Positions 28,576 through 37,387 are shown, counted from the stretch's first letter. The stretch: DNA of 64,000 bases from Marinirhabdus sp963793275 (GCA_963793275.1 CAWBZL010000002.1:248001-312000), one strand, 5' to 3'. Numbers and translations are program-made. Notes: generated from the letters alone by a model not told the origin.

Positions 28576-28606
28576 CAAAAGTAATTTAAACCTATGGGGT
28601 TTTCAA
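28576..28606 (-). promoter_or_regulatory. Promoter of mfd, predicting a nearly leaderless transcript
   Basis: On the minus strand: TTG (28606-28604), a 20-base spacer, TACTTTTG (28583-28576), then only seven bases to the mfd ATG at 28568. With transcription normally starting about 4-7 bases after this box, the 5' leader would be 0-3 bases. Confidence 0.7.
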
Positions 28607-28681
28607 AACCTGAGCGGTTTTTAGTTCAACTTTATCATTTTAATAACATACAAGGCGTAAACTATCCAGTACATTTAAGGT

Positions 28682-29116
28682 ATGAAGGAAGTAACCAACA
28701 ATCAATGGGCATTTTTTGTAGCCAGAATTACCATAGGTGTTAATTTTCTGGTGCACGGTCTGGTGAGAATTCCGAAGCTTTCAAAATTTGCTGAAGGTAT
28801 GACCAAGGAATTTTCAGAAACGTATTTGCCGGAAATTGTAGTCTTACCATTTGCGTATATGTTACCCTTTATAGAATTAATTCTAGGAGTATTACTTGTG
28901 CTTGGGTGGAAAACAAAATTTGCTTCTGTAGCAGGCGGTATATTAATTGCGGTGTTGCTTTTTGGGATGGCAATTCAGGAAGATTGGGGTGGCGTGGGTA
29001 ACTTAATGGTGTACGCTATTTTCTTTTTTCTGCTCATTAAAAATCTGGAGTTTAACCGAATCGCAATAGATTCAAAAAGAAACAATACAATAGATGGATT
29101 TACAACTGAAAGATAA
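28682..29116 (+). CDS. DoxX family membrane protein
   Basis: 144 residues with four hydrophobic helices. The N-terminal VARITIGVNFLVHGLVRIPK matches the DoxX signature. The helices lie about 13-32, 52-78, 80-98 and 105-120. Family members are small quinone-associated or redox-stress membrane proteins of unclear chemistry. It overlaps the downstream SDR gene by 23 bases, so the two are translationally linked and likely work in one redox pathway with the disulfide reductase that follows. Confidence 0.85.
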   Translation: MKEVTNNQWAFFVARITIGVNFLVHGLVRIPKLSKFAEGMTKEFSETYLPEIVVLPFAYMLPFIELILGVLLVLGWKTKFASVAGGILIAVLLFGMAIQEDWGGVGNLMVYAIFFFLLIKNLEFNRIAIDSKRNNTIDGFTTER

Positions 29117-29879
29117 AAGAGCGTTTATATCGGGCTCCACAAAAGGAATTGGGTATGCAATCGCAAAGCAACTGGGAGAAGAAGGAGCCGAAGTACTAAT
29201 CAACGGCCGAAGCCAGGAATCTGTTGATAACGCTTTAAAAGCGCTCAAAAAAGAAGTGAAAGATGGTAATTTTAAAGGATTTTCCTGCGATTTTGCAAAT
29301 GCTGTAGAAGTTGGTGAGTTGATTCAAAAAATTGACGCGGTAGATATTCTAGTAAATAATGTAGGAGTGTTTCAGGAAACCGATTTTCAGGATATTAACG
29401 ATGAAGATTGGCAGCGCTTTTACGATATTAATGTGATGAGCGGGGTGCGTTTGTCACGTGGCTTTTTGCCTAAAATGAAGGAAAAAGATTGGGGAAGGAT
29501 CATTTTTATTTCTTCGGAAAGTGCTGTAAATATTCCGGTGGAAATGATCCATTACGGAATGACGAAAACAGCACAATTAGCATTAAGCCGGGGAATTGCC
29601 GAAACCACAAAAGGAACCAATGTTACTGTTAATGCTGTCCTGCCCGGACCAACCTTTAGTGACGGAGTTAAGGAAATGACAGGAATAAGCGATGGTGCTT
29701 CTAAAAAGAAAATAGAAAAGGAGTTTTTTAACAATGCCCGTCCAACGAGTTTAATTCAGCGTTTTGCCGACCCACAGGAGGTTGCCAATATGGTGGCTTA
29801 TGTAGCAAGTCCCAGAAGTTCTGCGACTAACGGTGCTTCACTTCGGGTTGATGGAGGTGTAGTAAAAACAATATATTAA
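29094..29879 (+). CDS. Short-chain dehydrogenase/reductase
   Basis: 261 residues, classical SDR. The nucleotide-binding turn is SGSTKGIG (13-20, Ser replacing the usual Thr), with NNVG (88-91), catalytic S140/S141, Y154 and K158 (YGMTK), and a C-terminal RVDGG. NADPH preference is suggested by the basic NGRS after strand 2. The substrate is unknown. It starts inside the DoxX gene and is followed 64 bases later by a flavin disulfide reductase gene. Confidence 0.9.
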   Translation: MDLQLKDKRAFISGSTKGIGYAIAKQLGEEGAEVLINGRSQESVDNALKALKKEVKDGNFKGFSCDFANAVEVGELIQKIDAVDILVNNVGVFQETDFQDINDEDWQRFYDINVMSGVRLSRGFLPKMKEKDWGRIIFISSESAVNIPVEMIHYGMTKTAQLALSRGIAETTKGTNVTVNAVLPGPTFSDGVKEMTGISDGASKKKIEKEFFNNARPTSLIQRFADPQEVANMVAYVASPRSSATNGASLRVDGGVVKTIY

Positions 29880-29943
29880 TTAACGCGTAAGAATATTCTG
29901 TGCACAAGGCCTATTACAGGCTAAGCATAAAACAAACCGAAAT

Positions 29944-31296
29944 ATGGGAATTGAACACTACGATGTATTTGTAATAGGAACCGGAACAGCTGGAAAGGGT
30001 GTGGCAAAAGATTGCGCCAAAGCGGGGATGAAAGTAGCCATAGCCGATAATCGTGAATACGGAGGTACCTGCCCCAATCGCGGTTGTGATCCTAAAAAAG
30101 TGTTGGTGGGTGCCACCGAAGTGATACAAATGGCGTCTCACTTAAAAGGAAAAGGAATCACGGGAATACCAGAAATAAACTGGCAGGATCTTCAAAAGTT
30201 TAAAGACAAATTTACGAGTGCCATTCCCGCTGCTACCGAAAAGCAGCTAAAAAAACTTGGCGTTGAAATGTACCATCAATCTCCTAAATTTTTGGATGAA
30301 AATACGCTTTCTGTGGAAGGTAAAACAGTGACAGCCCACACAATTGTAATTGCTACCGGTCAAAAACCAATGGAACTGAAGATCCCGGGACGGGAGCATT
30401 TATTGGGCAGTGAAGATTTTTTACATCAGCCTGAACTGCCAAAGGAAATTGTTTTTATTGGCGCAGGCTATATTGGGATGGAGTTTGCGCATATTGCCGC
30501 CCGCTGTGGAAGTAAGGTTACCATTATAGAATTTGGTGACAGACCTTTGCTTCCTTTTGAAGAGGACATTGTAACGTACCTCACAAAGGCTTCGGAAGCG
30601 TTGGGCATTAATTTTATTTTTAATGCTGAAGCGACAGCGATTGAAAAATTACAAACCAATTTTCGGGTTTCGTACAAAAAGAACGGTAAGACCGAAACTG
30701 TAAAAGCAAAAGCAGTTTTTAATACCGCCGGGAGAGTTCCGTCAATTGAAGAATTGGATCTGGAAAAAGGAAACGTGGCTTTTGAAAAAAAAGGAATTTC
30801 AATAAACGAATATTTACAAAATACAACTAACAAGAATGTGTATGCCTGTGGAGATGTCTCAGCTAGCGGTGCCTTACCATTAACTCCCGTTTCATCGCAG
30901 GAGTCCCGTGTAGTTTCTATAAACATCAGAAAAGGAAATTCTGAAAAAATGGATTTCCCACCTGTGCCTTCGGTGGTATTTACACTTCCGCAATTAGCAT
31001 CCATAGGACTTACCGAAGAGCAGGCGAAAGAGCAGGGCTACGATATTGTTGTAGAACATAAAAGTGTACCCCAGTGGTTTAACGCAAAACGAATGAATGA
31101 AAATGTGTATGCGTATAAAACGATCGTGGATAAAGAAAGAAACTTAATTCTGGGAGCACATATTATTGGTGCCGCTGCAGGAGAAATGATCAATCTTTTT
31201 GTGCTCGCTATGTGTGGAAAACTTACTCCGGAAAATTTAAAAGCAATGATCTTTGCTTATCCTACGTGGGGGAATGATATTAAGGGAATGGTATAG
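29944..31296 (+). CDS. Flavin disulfide reductase family (dihydrolipoamide dehydrogenase/glutathione reductase-like) with a YPT active-site variant
   Basis: 450 residues. FAD-binding VFVIGTGTAGKGVAKD (8-23), the redox-active disulfide C43/C48 in GGTCPNRGCDPKKV, the NAD(P) site IVFIGAGYIGMEFAHIA, and VYACGDVSASG for FAD. In place of the C-terminal His-Pro-Thr base of glutathione reductase and LpdA the sequence reads AYPTWGND, so the catalytic His is Tyr. This argues against a typical lipoamide or glutathione reductase; quinone or other small-molecule reduction is possible. Third gene after DoxX and SDR. Confidence 0.85.
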   Translation: MGIEHYDVFVIGTGTAGKGVAKDCAKAGMKVAIADNREYGGTCPNRGCDPKKVLVGATEVIQMASHLKGKGITGIPEINWQDLQKFKDKFTSAIPAATEKQLKKLGVEMYHQSPKFLDENTLSVEGKTVTAHTIVIATGQKPMELKIPGREHLLGSEDFLHQPELPKEIVFIGAGYIGMEFAHIAARCGSKVTIIEFGDRPLLPFEEDIVTYLTKASEALGINFIFNAEATAIEKLQTNFRVSYKKNGKTETVKAKAVFNTAGRVPSIEELDLEKGNVAFEKKGISINEYLQNTTNKNVYACGDVSASGALPLTPVSSQESRVVSINIRKGNSEKMDFPPVPSVVFTLPQLASIGLTEEQAKEQGYDIVVEHKSVPQWFNAKRMNENVYAYKTIVDKERNLILGAHIIGAAAGEMINLFVLAMCGKLTPENLKAMIFAYPTWGNDIKGMV

Positions 31297-31360
31297 CGAA
31301 GTATGAGATTTGAATCAAGAAGAGGTGCGAACGAGGATGCGTGAATAAGATCTCATATAG

Positions 31361-32503
31361 TTAAATAAGACAGTTCGCTAACCTATCGAAATCTTCTTGT
31401 GTATTATACACATTTGGCGAAATGCGGATAGATTTCCCCCGGTAGGAAACGTGAATGTTGTTTTTCAGCAATAGTGATTTTATTTTTTCAATTTCTGAAG
31501 GATTTTCAGGATACATACCAAATAAGTGATGACTTCGGGAAGTGTCTTCTTCGATAAAATATCCCACTTCTCTCAATTGTTTAACGGCAGTTTCAGAAAT
31601 GTGTTTGCAATACTGCTGTATATTTTTTGGATTCCACTCAATTAATTGTCTAATTGCTTCCGAAAGCATGGGTGTGAGAATAAAATTGCTGCTTTCCCCA
31701 ACATCGTAGCGGGTGGCTTTTGGTTTCAGCGTAAGATTATAATTCACCAGATTCGAAAAATTTTCGGATCCTACGTGATTCATCCAGTTATTTTCAAGAG
31801 GTTTTCCGTGGTGAAAACGCTCTCCATAATATGCTACTCCTAAACCATATGCTCCCATAAGCCATTTATATCCGCCACAAATAAGTGCGTCCGGTTTAAT
31901 GTTTTTTACTGAAAAAGGGAGTGCGCCCACACTTTGTGTAGCATCTATCACCAAATAAGCGCCTATCTCATTGCTACGTTCTCTAATTGCCTTAACATTA
32001 AAAAGCGTCCCATCTGCCCAATGACAATGTGGAATAGCAATGCATTTTGTTTTTTGGTTAATAGCTTCCAAAATTCTTTCATTCCAGATTTTGCCTCTGC
32101 CTTGTTGTATTTCAGGAGCTGCAATTGTTTTGATCACAACACCCTTTTCGTTTTCCAAATCTTTCCAGGCGTAATAATTACTAGGAAATTGCTCTTCCAG
32201 GACAATAATCTCATCTCCTTTTTCAAACAAAATATTGTTTACTGCAATTGCAATTCCGTAGGAAACTGAAGGAATAATAGCGATGGTTTCGTAATCTGAT
32301 GTTTCAATTAACCGAGCAAAGCGTTTTTTCAAAATTACCTTTTCAGTAAAAAAATCTTCTCCAGAAATTTGGTAAGGTTTGCTCTTTTTTTGAACGCAAG
32401 CAACTCCAATCGCTTCAACCGATTTTAATTGTGGCGACATATATGCGCCGTTGAGGTACGTGATATTTTCGTCCAGGTTGAAAAGATGTTTTTGCTGTTG
32501 CAT
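31361..32503 (-). CDS. Class V aminotransferase (isopenicillin-epimerase/cysteine-desulfurase-like)
   Basis: 380-residue PLP enzyme. The Schiff-base lysine is K213 in GGYKWLMGAYG; the cofactor-contacting IDATQSVGALPF (186-197) carries D187 and Q190, and HCHWADGT (159-166) precedes it. It lacks a conserved catalytic Cys loop of desulfurase type, so it is more likely an aminotransferase, epimerase or lyase of this superfamily. The actual substrate cannot be read. Convergent with the disulfide reductase gene. Confidence 0.85.
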   Translation of the reverse strand: MQQQKHLFNLDENITYLNGAYMSPQLKSVEAIGVACVQKKSKPYQISGEDFFTEKVILKKRFARLIETSDYETIAIIPSVSYGIAIAVNNILFEKGDEIIVLEEQFPSNYYAWKDLENEKGVVIKTIAAPEIQQGRGKIWNERILEAINQKTKCIAIPHCHWADGTLFNVKAIRERSNEIGAYLVIDATQSVGALPFSVKNIKPDALICGGYKWLMGAYGLGVAYYGERFHHGKPLENNWMNHVGSENFSNLVNYNLTLKPKATRYDVGESSNFILTPMLSEAIRQLIEWNPKNIQQYCKHISETAVKQLREVGYFIEEDTSRSHHLFGMYPENPSEIEKIKSLLLKNNIHVSYRGKSIRISPNVYNTQEDFDRLANCLI

Positions 32504-32593
32504 TGCTATCGGAAATTATTATTTAAACTTGGTGTAGTAAATTACAATTTCAAATTAACTTCTCACCTTTACATTATAGTAGCTACTAAAAAT

Positions 32594-32627
32594 ACAAAAT
32601 CCCGTGCTTTCTTAGAAGCTCGGGATT
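32594..32627 (-). terminator. Terminator after the 33-kb lipoprotein gene
   Basis: On the minus strand AATCCCG pairs with CGGGATT, with an inner GCTT/AAGC extension, followed by TTTGTATTTTTA. It lies about 42 bases past the lipoprotein stop. Confidence 0.65.
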
Positions 32628-32668
32628 CTTAAATTCTCGTTTTTACAAGGTGTAAGACTATGATTTTT

Positions 32669-33580
32669 TTAAATCCATTTTGCTTCTAAACTATTTGTTA
32701 GTGTAATATCGGGATCTCCAAAACTATCTAAAACAACATCAAAAAATGTAAATTTAATTTGAAACAACTGATTTTCACTCTGGTTTTCATCATCAAAATC
32801 TGGATCTTTTGTGTATAAAATTTGAAGAAAACCTTCGCCTCTGTCCTGGTAGGCTACTTTTTCTCCATCTACGAATTTTTCATAGATTATTGAAATTGGA
32901 CTACCTGGAGCGCTTAAATCATAAACTCCAGTTTCCCAACGTATGGGGTTGTCATCGTTTGTGAAGTAAATAACACTAAAATTTTCGATTCCTTCTGGCT
33001 CAACAGAATTTTTCATAGTACCAATACCGAATATAGTACCATTACCGTAATTTCTAAAGTCATTGGCTACCCATGGATATCTGGTCGCACCATTTACACT
33101 TAACTCATTGGTTTCTATATAATAACCATGATAGAGCACACGTTTTACATCAATACATCCTTCTGCATCAGTAGAGGCGCAATCGTAATATCCCGGTAAT
33201 GGACTACGATAGATGCTCCCATCAGGTCCGATTAGCTCCGGTGAATAGTCTGCTGTTCCTGCTGTATCAACTCCATCTACCGAAATAGGTTGCCAACTAT
33301 AGGAAATTGGAAAAGGATCGTAATCGGTTATTGCTGTATGTTCTGCTAAAAGGTTGTGACCACTTGCTGGACCCCCACTATCTATAGTTAAGTTTAAGGA
33401 ACAACTTATTAAGGGGTCGTCACCTCCACCGTTACCATCATCATCGGTACCGCCCATATCGTCAGTCATCTCCATATCGTCCGTATCGGAGCTATTCCCT
33501 TCTTTTGAACAGCTGCTGTTTAAAGCCAGTGTGCCACAGATTAATAAAATGGTAAAAAGTTTATTTTTTTTCGTAATCAT
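32669..33580 (-). CDS. Surface lipoprotein with Asp/Gly-rich linker, function unknown
   Basis: 303 residues. The lipoprotein signal ends LALNSSC with C24 as the lipidated residue. It is followed by a very acidic Asp/Met/Gly linker (about 30-55, e.g. DDMEMTDDMGGTDDDG), a typical surface-export spacer of Bacteroidota lipoproteins. The remaining ~245 residues look beta-rich with several Cys (C58, then the GYYDCASTDAEGC pair) and a YHGYYIETNEL segment; I do not recognise the domain. It is monocistronic between the aminotransferase gene and the sdh operon. Confidence 0.7.
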   Translation of the reverse strand: MITKKNKLFTILLICGTLALNSSCSKEGNSSDTDDMEMTDDMGGTDDDGNGGGDDPLISCSLNLTIDSGGPASGHNLLAEHTAITDYDPFPISYSWQPISVDGVDTAGTADYSPELIGPDGSIYRSPLPGYYDCASTDAEGCIDVKRVLYHGYYIETNELSVNGATRYPWVANDFRNYGNGTIFGIGTMKNSVEPEGIENFSVIYFTNDDNPIRWETGVYDLSAPGSPISIIYEKFVDGEKVAYQDRGEGFLQILYTKDPDFDDENQSENQLFQIKFTFFDVVLDSFGDPDITLTNSLEAKWI

Positions 33581-33675
33581 TGGGTTATATATTTTTTTTT
33601 AAAAGTAGTGCTTCCATTGTGTCACCACAATACCCTCTCAAGGGTATATTAAGTTGTAAATTTTAAATAGCAAGC

Positions 33676-33708
33676 AAAAAAAATCCTGTGCAAATATGCA
33701 CAGGATTT
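33676..33708 (-). terminator. Terminator of the sdhCAB operon
   Basis: Stem AAATCCTGTGCA / TGCACAGGATTT (12 bp, four-base loop) followed on the minus strand by a run of eight U. It starts 25 bases after the sdhB stop. Confidence 0.9.
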
Positions 33709-33732
33709 GGATTTTTTTAATATTCTTTAAAA

Positions 33733-34478
33733 CTATCCTTTCAGGGATGCTGAAAGATATTCTCTATTCATTCTGGCTATGTTTTCTAATGATATTCCTT
33801 TTGGACATTCTACTTCGCAGGCACCGGTATTTGTACAATTTCCGAAACCTTCCTTATCCATTTGTTCTACCATGTTTAAAACACGTGTAGTTGCTTCTAC
33901 TCGTCCTTGTGGTAATAAAGCATACTGGCTCACTTTTGCTGATGTGAACAACATAGCGCTTGCATTTTTACAAGCGGCTACACAAGCGCCACAGCCAATA
34001 CAGGTTGCTGCGTAGAAAGAATCGTCGGCATTTTCCTTTTCAACAGGAATCGCATTCGCATCTATGGTATTTCCAGAAGTATTTACTGAAATATAACCTC
34101 CAGCCTGCTGTATCCTATCAAAAGAACTACGGTCTACCATGAGATCTTTAATTACCGGAAATGCTTTTGCGCGGAACGGTTCAATAACAATGGTATCACC
34201 ATCATTAAACATACGCATATGTAATTGGCAGGTAGTTACCAAACGGTCGGCCCATGAGGCTCGCCGTTAATTTGTAACGAACAACTCCCGCAGATACCTT
34301 CACGGCAATCGTGGTCAAAAACTACGGGATCGTCACCCTGGTTTATGAGTCCTTCGTTTAACACGTCTAACATTTCTAAGAAAGACATATCTTCTTCTAC
34401 ACCATCTATTGGATAGGTGATCATTTGTCCTTTTGCCTTTGCATTGGCTTGGCGCCAGATTTTTAATGTCAATTTCAT
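33733..34478 (-). pseudogene. sdhB: Succinate dehydrogenase iron-sulfur subunit, interrupted by an apparent 1-base deletion
   Basis: SdhB carries electrons from SdhA to the quinone through 2Fe-2S, 4Fe-4S and 3Fe-4S clusters. Two frames together give the family's usual 248 residues. The first (34478-34236, 80 aa) starts MKLTLKIWRQ and includes the 2Fe-2S motif CREGICGSC. The second (to 33733) carries CQLHMRMF, the 4Fe-4S CIGCGACVAACK and CTNTGACEVECPKG. The join reads HGP then TVW-stop in frame 0, whereas the family continues GPDRLVTTCQLH, which is exactly what the other frame encodes. One base missing near 34248-34251 (in GGCCC) explains this. Without correction the protein stops at 80 residues and lacks two clusters. 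Sequencing or assembly error is the most likely cause, since sdhA and sdhC are intact. Confidence 0.85.
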
Positions 34479-34484
34479 AGTCTG

Positions 34485-36500
34485 TTATTTATAACTTCGT
34501 GTCTTTAATTCAATATTTTCAAAAATAAGATCCTCTTTATGCAAAACTGCATCTTTTGGTTCTCCTTTATATTCCCAGGCAGATACATATTTAAAGTTTT
34601 CGTCATCACGTAATGCTTCTCCTTTTTGCTCTCCGCTTTGTTCTACACTTTCTTCACGGTAGTGCCCACCAGCAGATTCATTTCTATCTAAAGCATCTTT
34701 TGCAAATAGCTCTCCTAACTCGAGGAAATCTGCTACACGACCTGCTTTTTCAAGTTCCGGGTTCATTCCTTCTGCACTACCAGGAACTTTTACATTTGCC
34801 CAAAAGTCTTTTCGTAATTCGGCAATTTCGGTAATGGCTTCTGAAAGGTCCTTTGCGTTACGAGACATTCCGCATTTGTTCCACATAATTTTACCTAACT
34901 TTTTGTGGTAATAATCTACACTGTGTTTTCCGGAACCGCTCATTAATTTTTGTATTCTATCCTGCACATCTTTCTCTACCAGATCAAACTCCGGAGTGTC
35001 TGTGGGGATTTTTCCTGTTCTAATATCCTTAGAGAGATAGTCGCCAATGGTATATGGCAACACAAAATAACCATCTGCAAGCCCTTGCATTAAGGCACTT
35101 GCTCCCAGTCTATTTGCTCCGTGATCGCTAAAGTTGGCTTCCCCGGTTGCGTATAAACCTTCTACAGTTGTCATTAAATTGTAGTCTACCCAAATTCCTC
35201 CCATAGTATAATGTACCGCTGGGTAGATCATCATGGGTGTTTTATATGGGTTTTGATCTACAATCTTCTCGTACATCTGGAAGAGGTTTCCGTATTTATT
35301 TTCAATAACGGCTGCTCCTAACTTATAAACTTCTTCATCACTTGGGTTTTTATTTCCGTGAATTAAGGCTTCTTCTTTTCCGTAGCGTTTAATGGCACTG
35401 GCAAAGTCCAGATATACTGCTTCTCCGGTTTTATTTACACCAAATCCGGCATCGCAACGCTCTTTGGCTGCTCTGGATGCTACATCACGCGGCACCAGAT
35501 TTCCAAAGGCAGGATAACGACGCTCCAGATAATAATCTCTTTCTTCTTCTTTAAGCTCTGTAGGTTTCTTTTTGCCTTCACGAATAGCAACAGCATCCTC
35601 CATATTCTTTGGAACCCATATACGTCCGTCGTTACGCAAACTTTCGGACATTAGCGTTAATTTAGACTGGTGATCTCCGGATACAGGAATACACGTTGGG
35701 TGAATTTGTGTATAACAAGGATTGGCGAAAAAAGCGCCTCTTCGGTGCGCTTTCCAGGCCGCAGTAACATTACTTCCCATCGCGTTTGTTGAGAGGAAAA
35801 ATACGTTTCCGTAACCGCCGCTTGCCAACACAACGGCGTGTGCCGAGTGTCTTTCAATTTTTCCGGTTACCAGGTTTCTTGCAATAATTCCCCGTGCTTT
35901 TCCATTTACTTTTACAATGTCCAACATTTCGTGACGATTGTAAGGCTTGATTTTTCCGCGGTTTATCTGGCGGTTCATAGCAGAGTATGCTCCTAACAAT
36001 AATTGCTGTCCGGTTTGTCCTTTGGCGTAAAAAGTTCTGGAAACCAGCACACCACCAAAAGAACGATTATCCAGTAGTCCTCCGTATTCCCGGGCGAAAG
36101 GAACTCCCTGTGCGACACATTGGTCAATGATATTTGCTGAAACTTCGGCGAGACGGTATACATTGGCCTCTCGAGAACGGTAATCGCCCCCTTTTACCGT
36201 ATCGTAAAATAAGCGGTAGTTACTATCGCCATCTCCCTGATAATTTTTTGCTGCGTTAATTCCTCCTTGTGCTGCAATAGAATGCGCACGCCTTGGGGAA
36301 TCCTGATAGCAAAATGTTTTTACATTGTAGCCCAACTCTGCAAGTGTTGCTGCGGCACTACCTCCTGCAAGTCCTGTACCTATAACAATTACGTCTATAT
36401 TACGCTTGTTGGCAGGGTTTACAAGGTTTATGTTGTTTTTATGATTGGTCCACTTTTCGGCTAAGGGTCCTTCTGGTATTTTAGCATCTAATATTGACAT
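34485..36500 (-). CDS. sdhA: Succinate dehydrogenase/fumarate reductase flavoprotein subunit
   Basis: 671 residues. It oxidises succinate to fumarate with covalent FAD. FAD-binding VIGTGLAGGSAAATLAELGY (about 35-54), the covalent-FAD His region RAHSIAAQGGINAAKN, and the active-site region LVPRDVASRAAKERCD are visible, as is HYTMGGIWVDYNL. The long form with the C-terminal insert is the epsilon-proteobacteria/Bacteroidota type paired with a one-subunit cytochrome b. Gaps to sdhB (6 bases) and sdhC (12 bases) show one operon. Confidence 0.97.
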   Translation of the reverse strand: MSILDAKIPEGPLAEKWTNHKNNINLVNPANKRNIDVIVIGTGLAGGSAAATLAELGYNVKTFCYQDSPRRAHSIAAQGGINAAKNYQGDGDSNYRLFYDTVKGGDYRSREANVYRLAEVSANIIDQCVAQGVPFAREYGGLLDNRSFGGVLVSRTFYAKGQTGQQLLLGAYSAMNRQINRGKIKPYNRHEMLDIVKVNGKARGIIARNLVTGKIERHSAHAVVLASGGYGNVFFLSTNAMGSNVTAAWKAHRRGAFFANPCYTQIHPTCIPVSGDHQSKLTLMSESLRNDGRIWVPKNMEDAVAIREGKKKPTELKEEERDYYLERRYPAFGNLVPRDVASRAAKERCDAGFGVNKTGEAVYLDFASAIKRYGKEEALIHGNKNPSDEEVYKLGAAVIENKYGNLFQMYEKIVDQNPYKTPMMIYPAVHYTMGGIWVDYNLMTTVEGLYATGEANFSDHGANRLGASALMQGLADGYFVLPYTIGDYLSKDIRTGKIPTDTPEFDLVEKDVQDRIQKLMSGSGKHSVDYYHKKLGKIMWNKCGMSRNAKDLSEAITEIAELRKDFWANVKVPGSAEGMNPELEKAGRVADFLELGELFAKDALDRNESAGGHYREESVEQSGEQKGEALRDDENFKYVSAWEYKGEPKDAVLHKEDLIFENIELKTRSYK

Positions 36501-36512
36501 AGCGAACTTTTT

Positions 36513-37205
36513 TTAATGTGGAATTTGATTTAAATGAAGGTATATAGCAATAAAAATGAAACCCGCAGGAATCACAATTGCATATACTTTGGCAAACTTG
36601 GTTAATGCTACCGAGTATTTGTTGTTAAAGCCAACACTCTGAAATGATGAAGCAAAGCCGTGCCACAAATGAACTGCTAATAATACAAAAGACAGACAGT
36701 AAATAGCAACGCGCACAGGGCTTTCAAATTTTGCTACTAATTCTTCGTAATATCTGAAACCGCTGTCACCATCAAATGGATCTATAAGGCCGCTGGTATC
36801 GCCTTCAATGTATTTAATGGTAATTTCGTGCACCCAGAAATCGTAAAAGTGCAATCCTAAAAAGGCCAATATTACCAATCCTGAAATGATCATATTTCTT
36901 GAGGCCCAGGAAGAATTAGCATTTCCTTTAAAAGAGACATACTTAACGGCTCTGGCATTTCGGTTTCTAATTTCCAGAATAAACCCCATTACAAAATGGA
37001 AAACTACTCCAAAGATTAGAATGGGCTGCAATAAGCCTTGCACTACACCGTTAGTCCCCATAAAATGAGACCAGTTATTAAAGGTGTCCGGGTCGATGAC
37101 CGAAGTTAAATTAATAGTAAAATGTTGTCCTAAAAAGAAAACTAAGAACAAGCCTGAAAGTGCCATTGCTACTTTCCTGGCGATGGAAGAGGATATTATT
37201 CCCAT
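36513..37205 (-). CDS. sdhC: Succinate dehydrogenase cytochrome b558 subunit
   Basis: 230-residue single membrane anchor with five hydrophobic helices, as in the diheme b558 family. The heme-ligand histidines are plausibly those in FFLGQHFTINL, FGVVFHFVMGF, GLHFYDFW and AVHLWHGFASS. It anchors SdhA/SdhB to the inner membrane and passes electrons to menaquinone. First gene of the operon; its promoter overlaps an inverted repeat. Confidence 0.95.
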   Translation of the reverse strand: MGIISSSIARKVAMALSGLFLVFFLGQHFTINLTSVIDPDTFNNWSHFMGTNGVVQGLLQPILIFGVVFHFVMGFILEIRNRNARAVKYVSFKGNANSSWASRNMIISGLVILAFLGLHFYDFWVHEITIKYIEGDTSGLIDPFDGDSGFRYYEELVAKFESPVRVAIYCLSFVLLAVHLWHGFASSFQSVGFNNKYSVALTKFAKVYAIVIPAGFIFIAIYLHLNQIPH

Positions 37206-37262
37206 TATGGTTGTGTTTTCAAAATTTTGATTACCCCGAAAGGATTCTAGTGAAATATACTA

Positions 37263-37293
37263 CAAAAATAAGGCTCACAATGCATTCTAACAA
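37263..37293 (-). promoter_or_regulatory. Candidate promoter of sdhCAB
   Basis: Minus strand: TTG (37293-37291), a 20-base spacer, TATTTTTG (37270-37263). It predicts a leader of about 50 bases before the sdhC ATG. The spacer and -33 element fall within an 11-base inverted repeat. Confidence 0.6.
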
Positions 37294-37305
37294 ACATTGT
37301 GAGCC
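37272..37305. repeat. 11-base inverted repeat over the sdhC promoter
   Basis: GGCTCACAATG (37272-37282) is mirrored by CATTGTGAGCC (37295-37305) with a 12-base centre. It is either an operator for sdh regulation or a second terminator for the upstream gene (TTATTTTT follows on the minus strand). Confidence 0.6.
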
Positions 37306-37387
37306 GTATTATGATAATTTAGAACCATTATGACGTTAAATTCTGTTTATTCTTTGCTCTATTTCGTAAAACAAAATAATTGCCATT

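Noticed and set aside
30468..31004. 178-codon open frame on the minus strand inside the disulfide reductase gene
   Set aside because: It is antisense to a strongly supported gene, with composition typical of a shadow frame (Ser/Phe-rich, no signal or domain).
31297..31360. Inverted TATGAGAT ... ATCTCATA in the convergent gap as a terminator
   Set aside because: The arms are only eight bases with a loop of about 40 bases and no U-tract; may be chance.
31361..32503. Second SufS-type cysteine desulfurase
   Set aside because: It lacks the RTGHHCAQP-type catalytic Cys loop and has the HCHWADGT pattern of epimerase/aminotransferase relatives.
34236..34260. Programmed -1 frameshifting as an explanation for split sdhB
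   Set aside because: No X XXY YYZ slippery heptamer at the join and no known frameshifting in this family; a one-base deletion or sequence error fits better.
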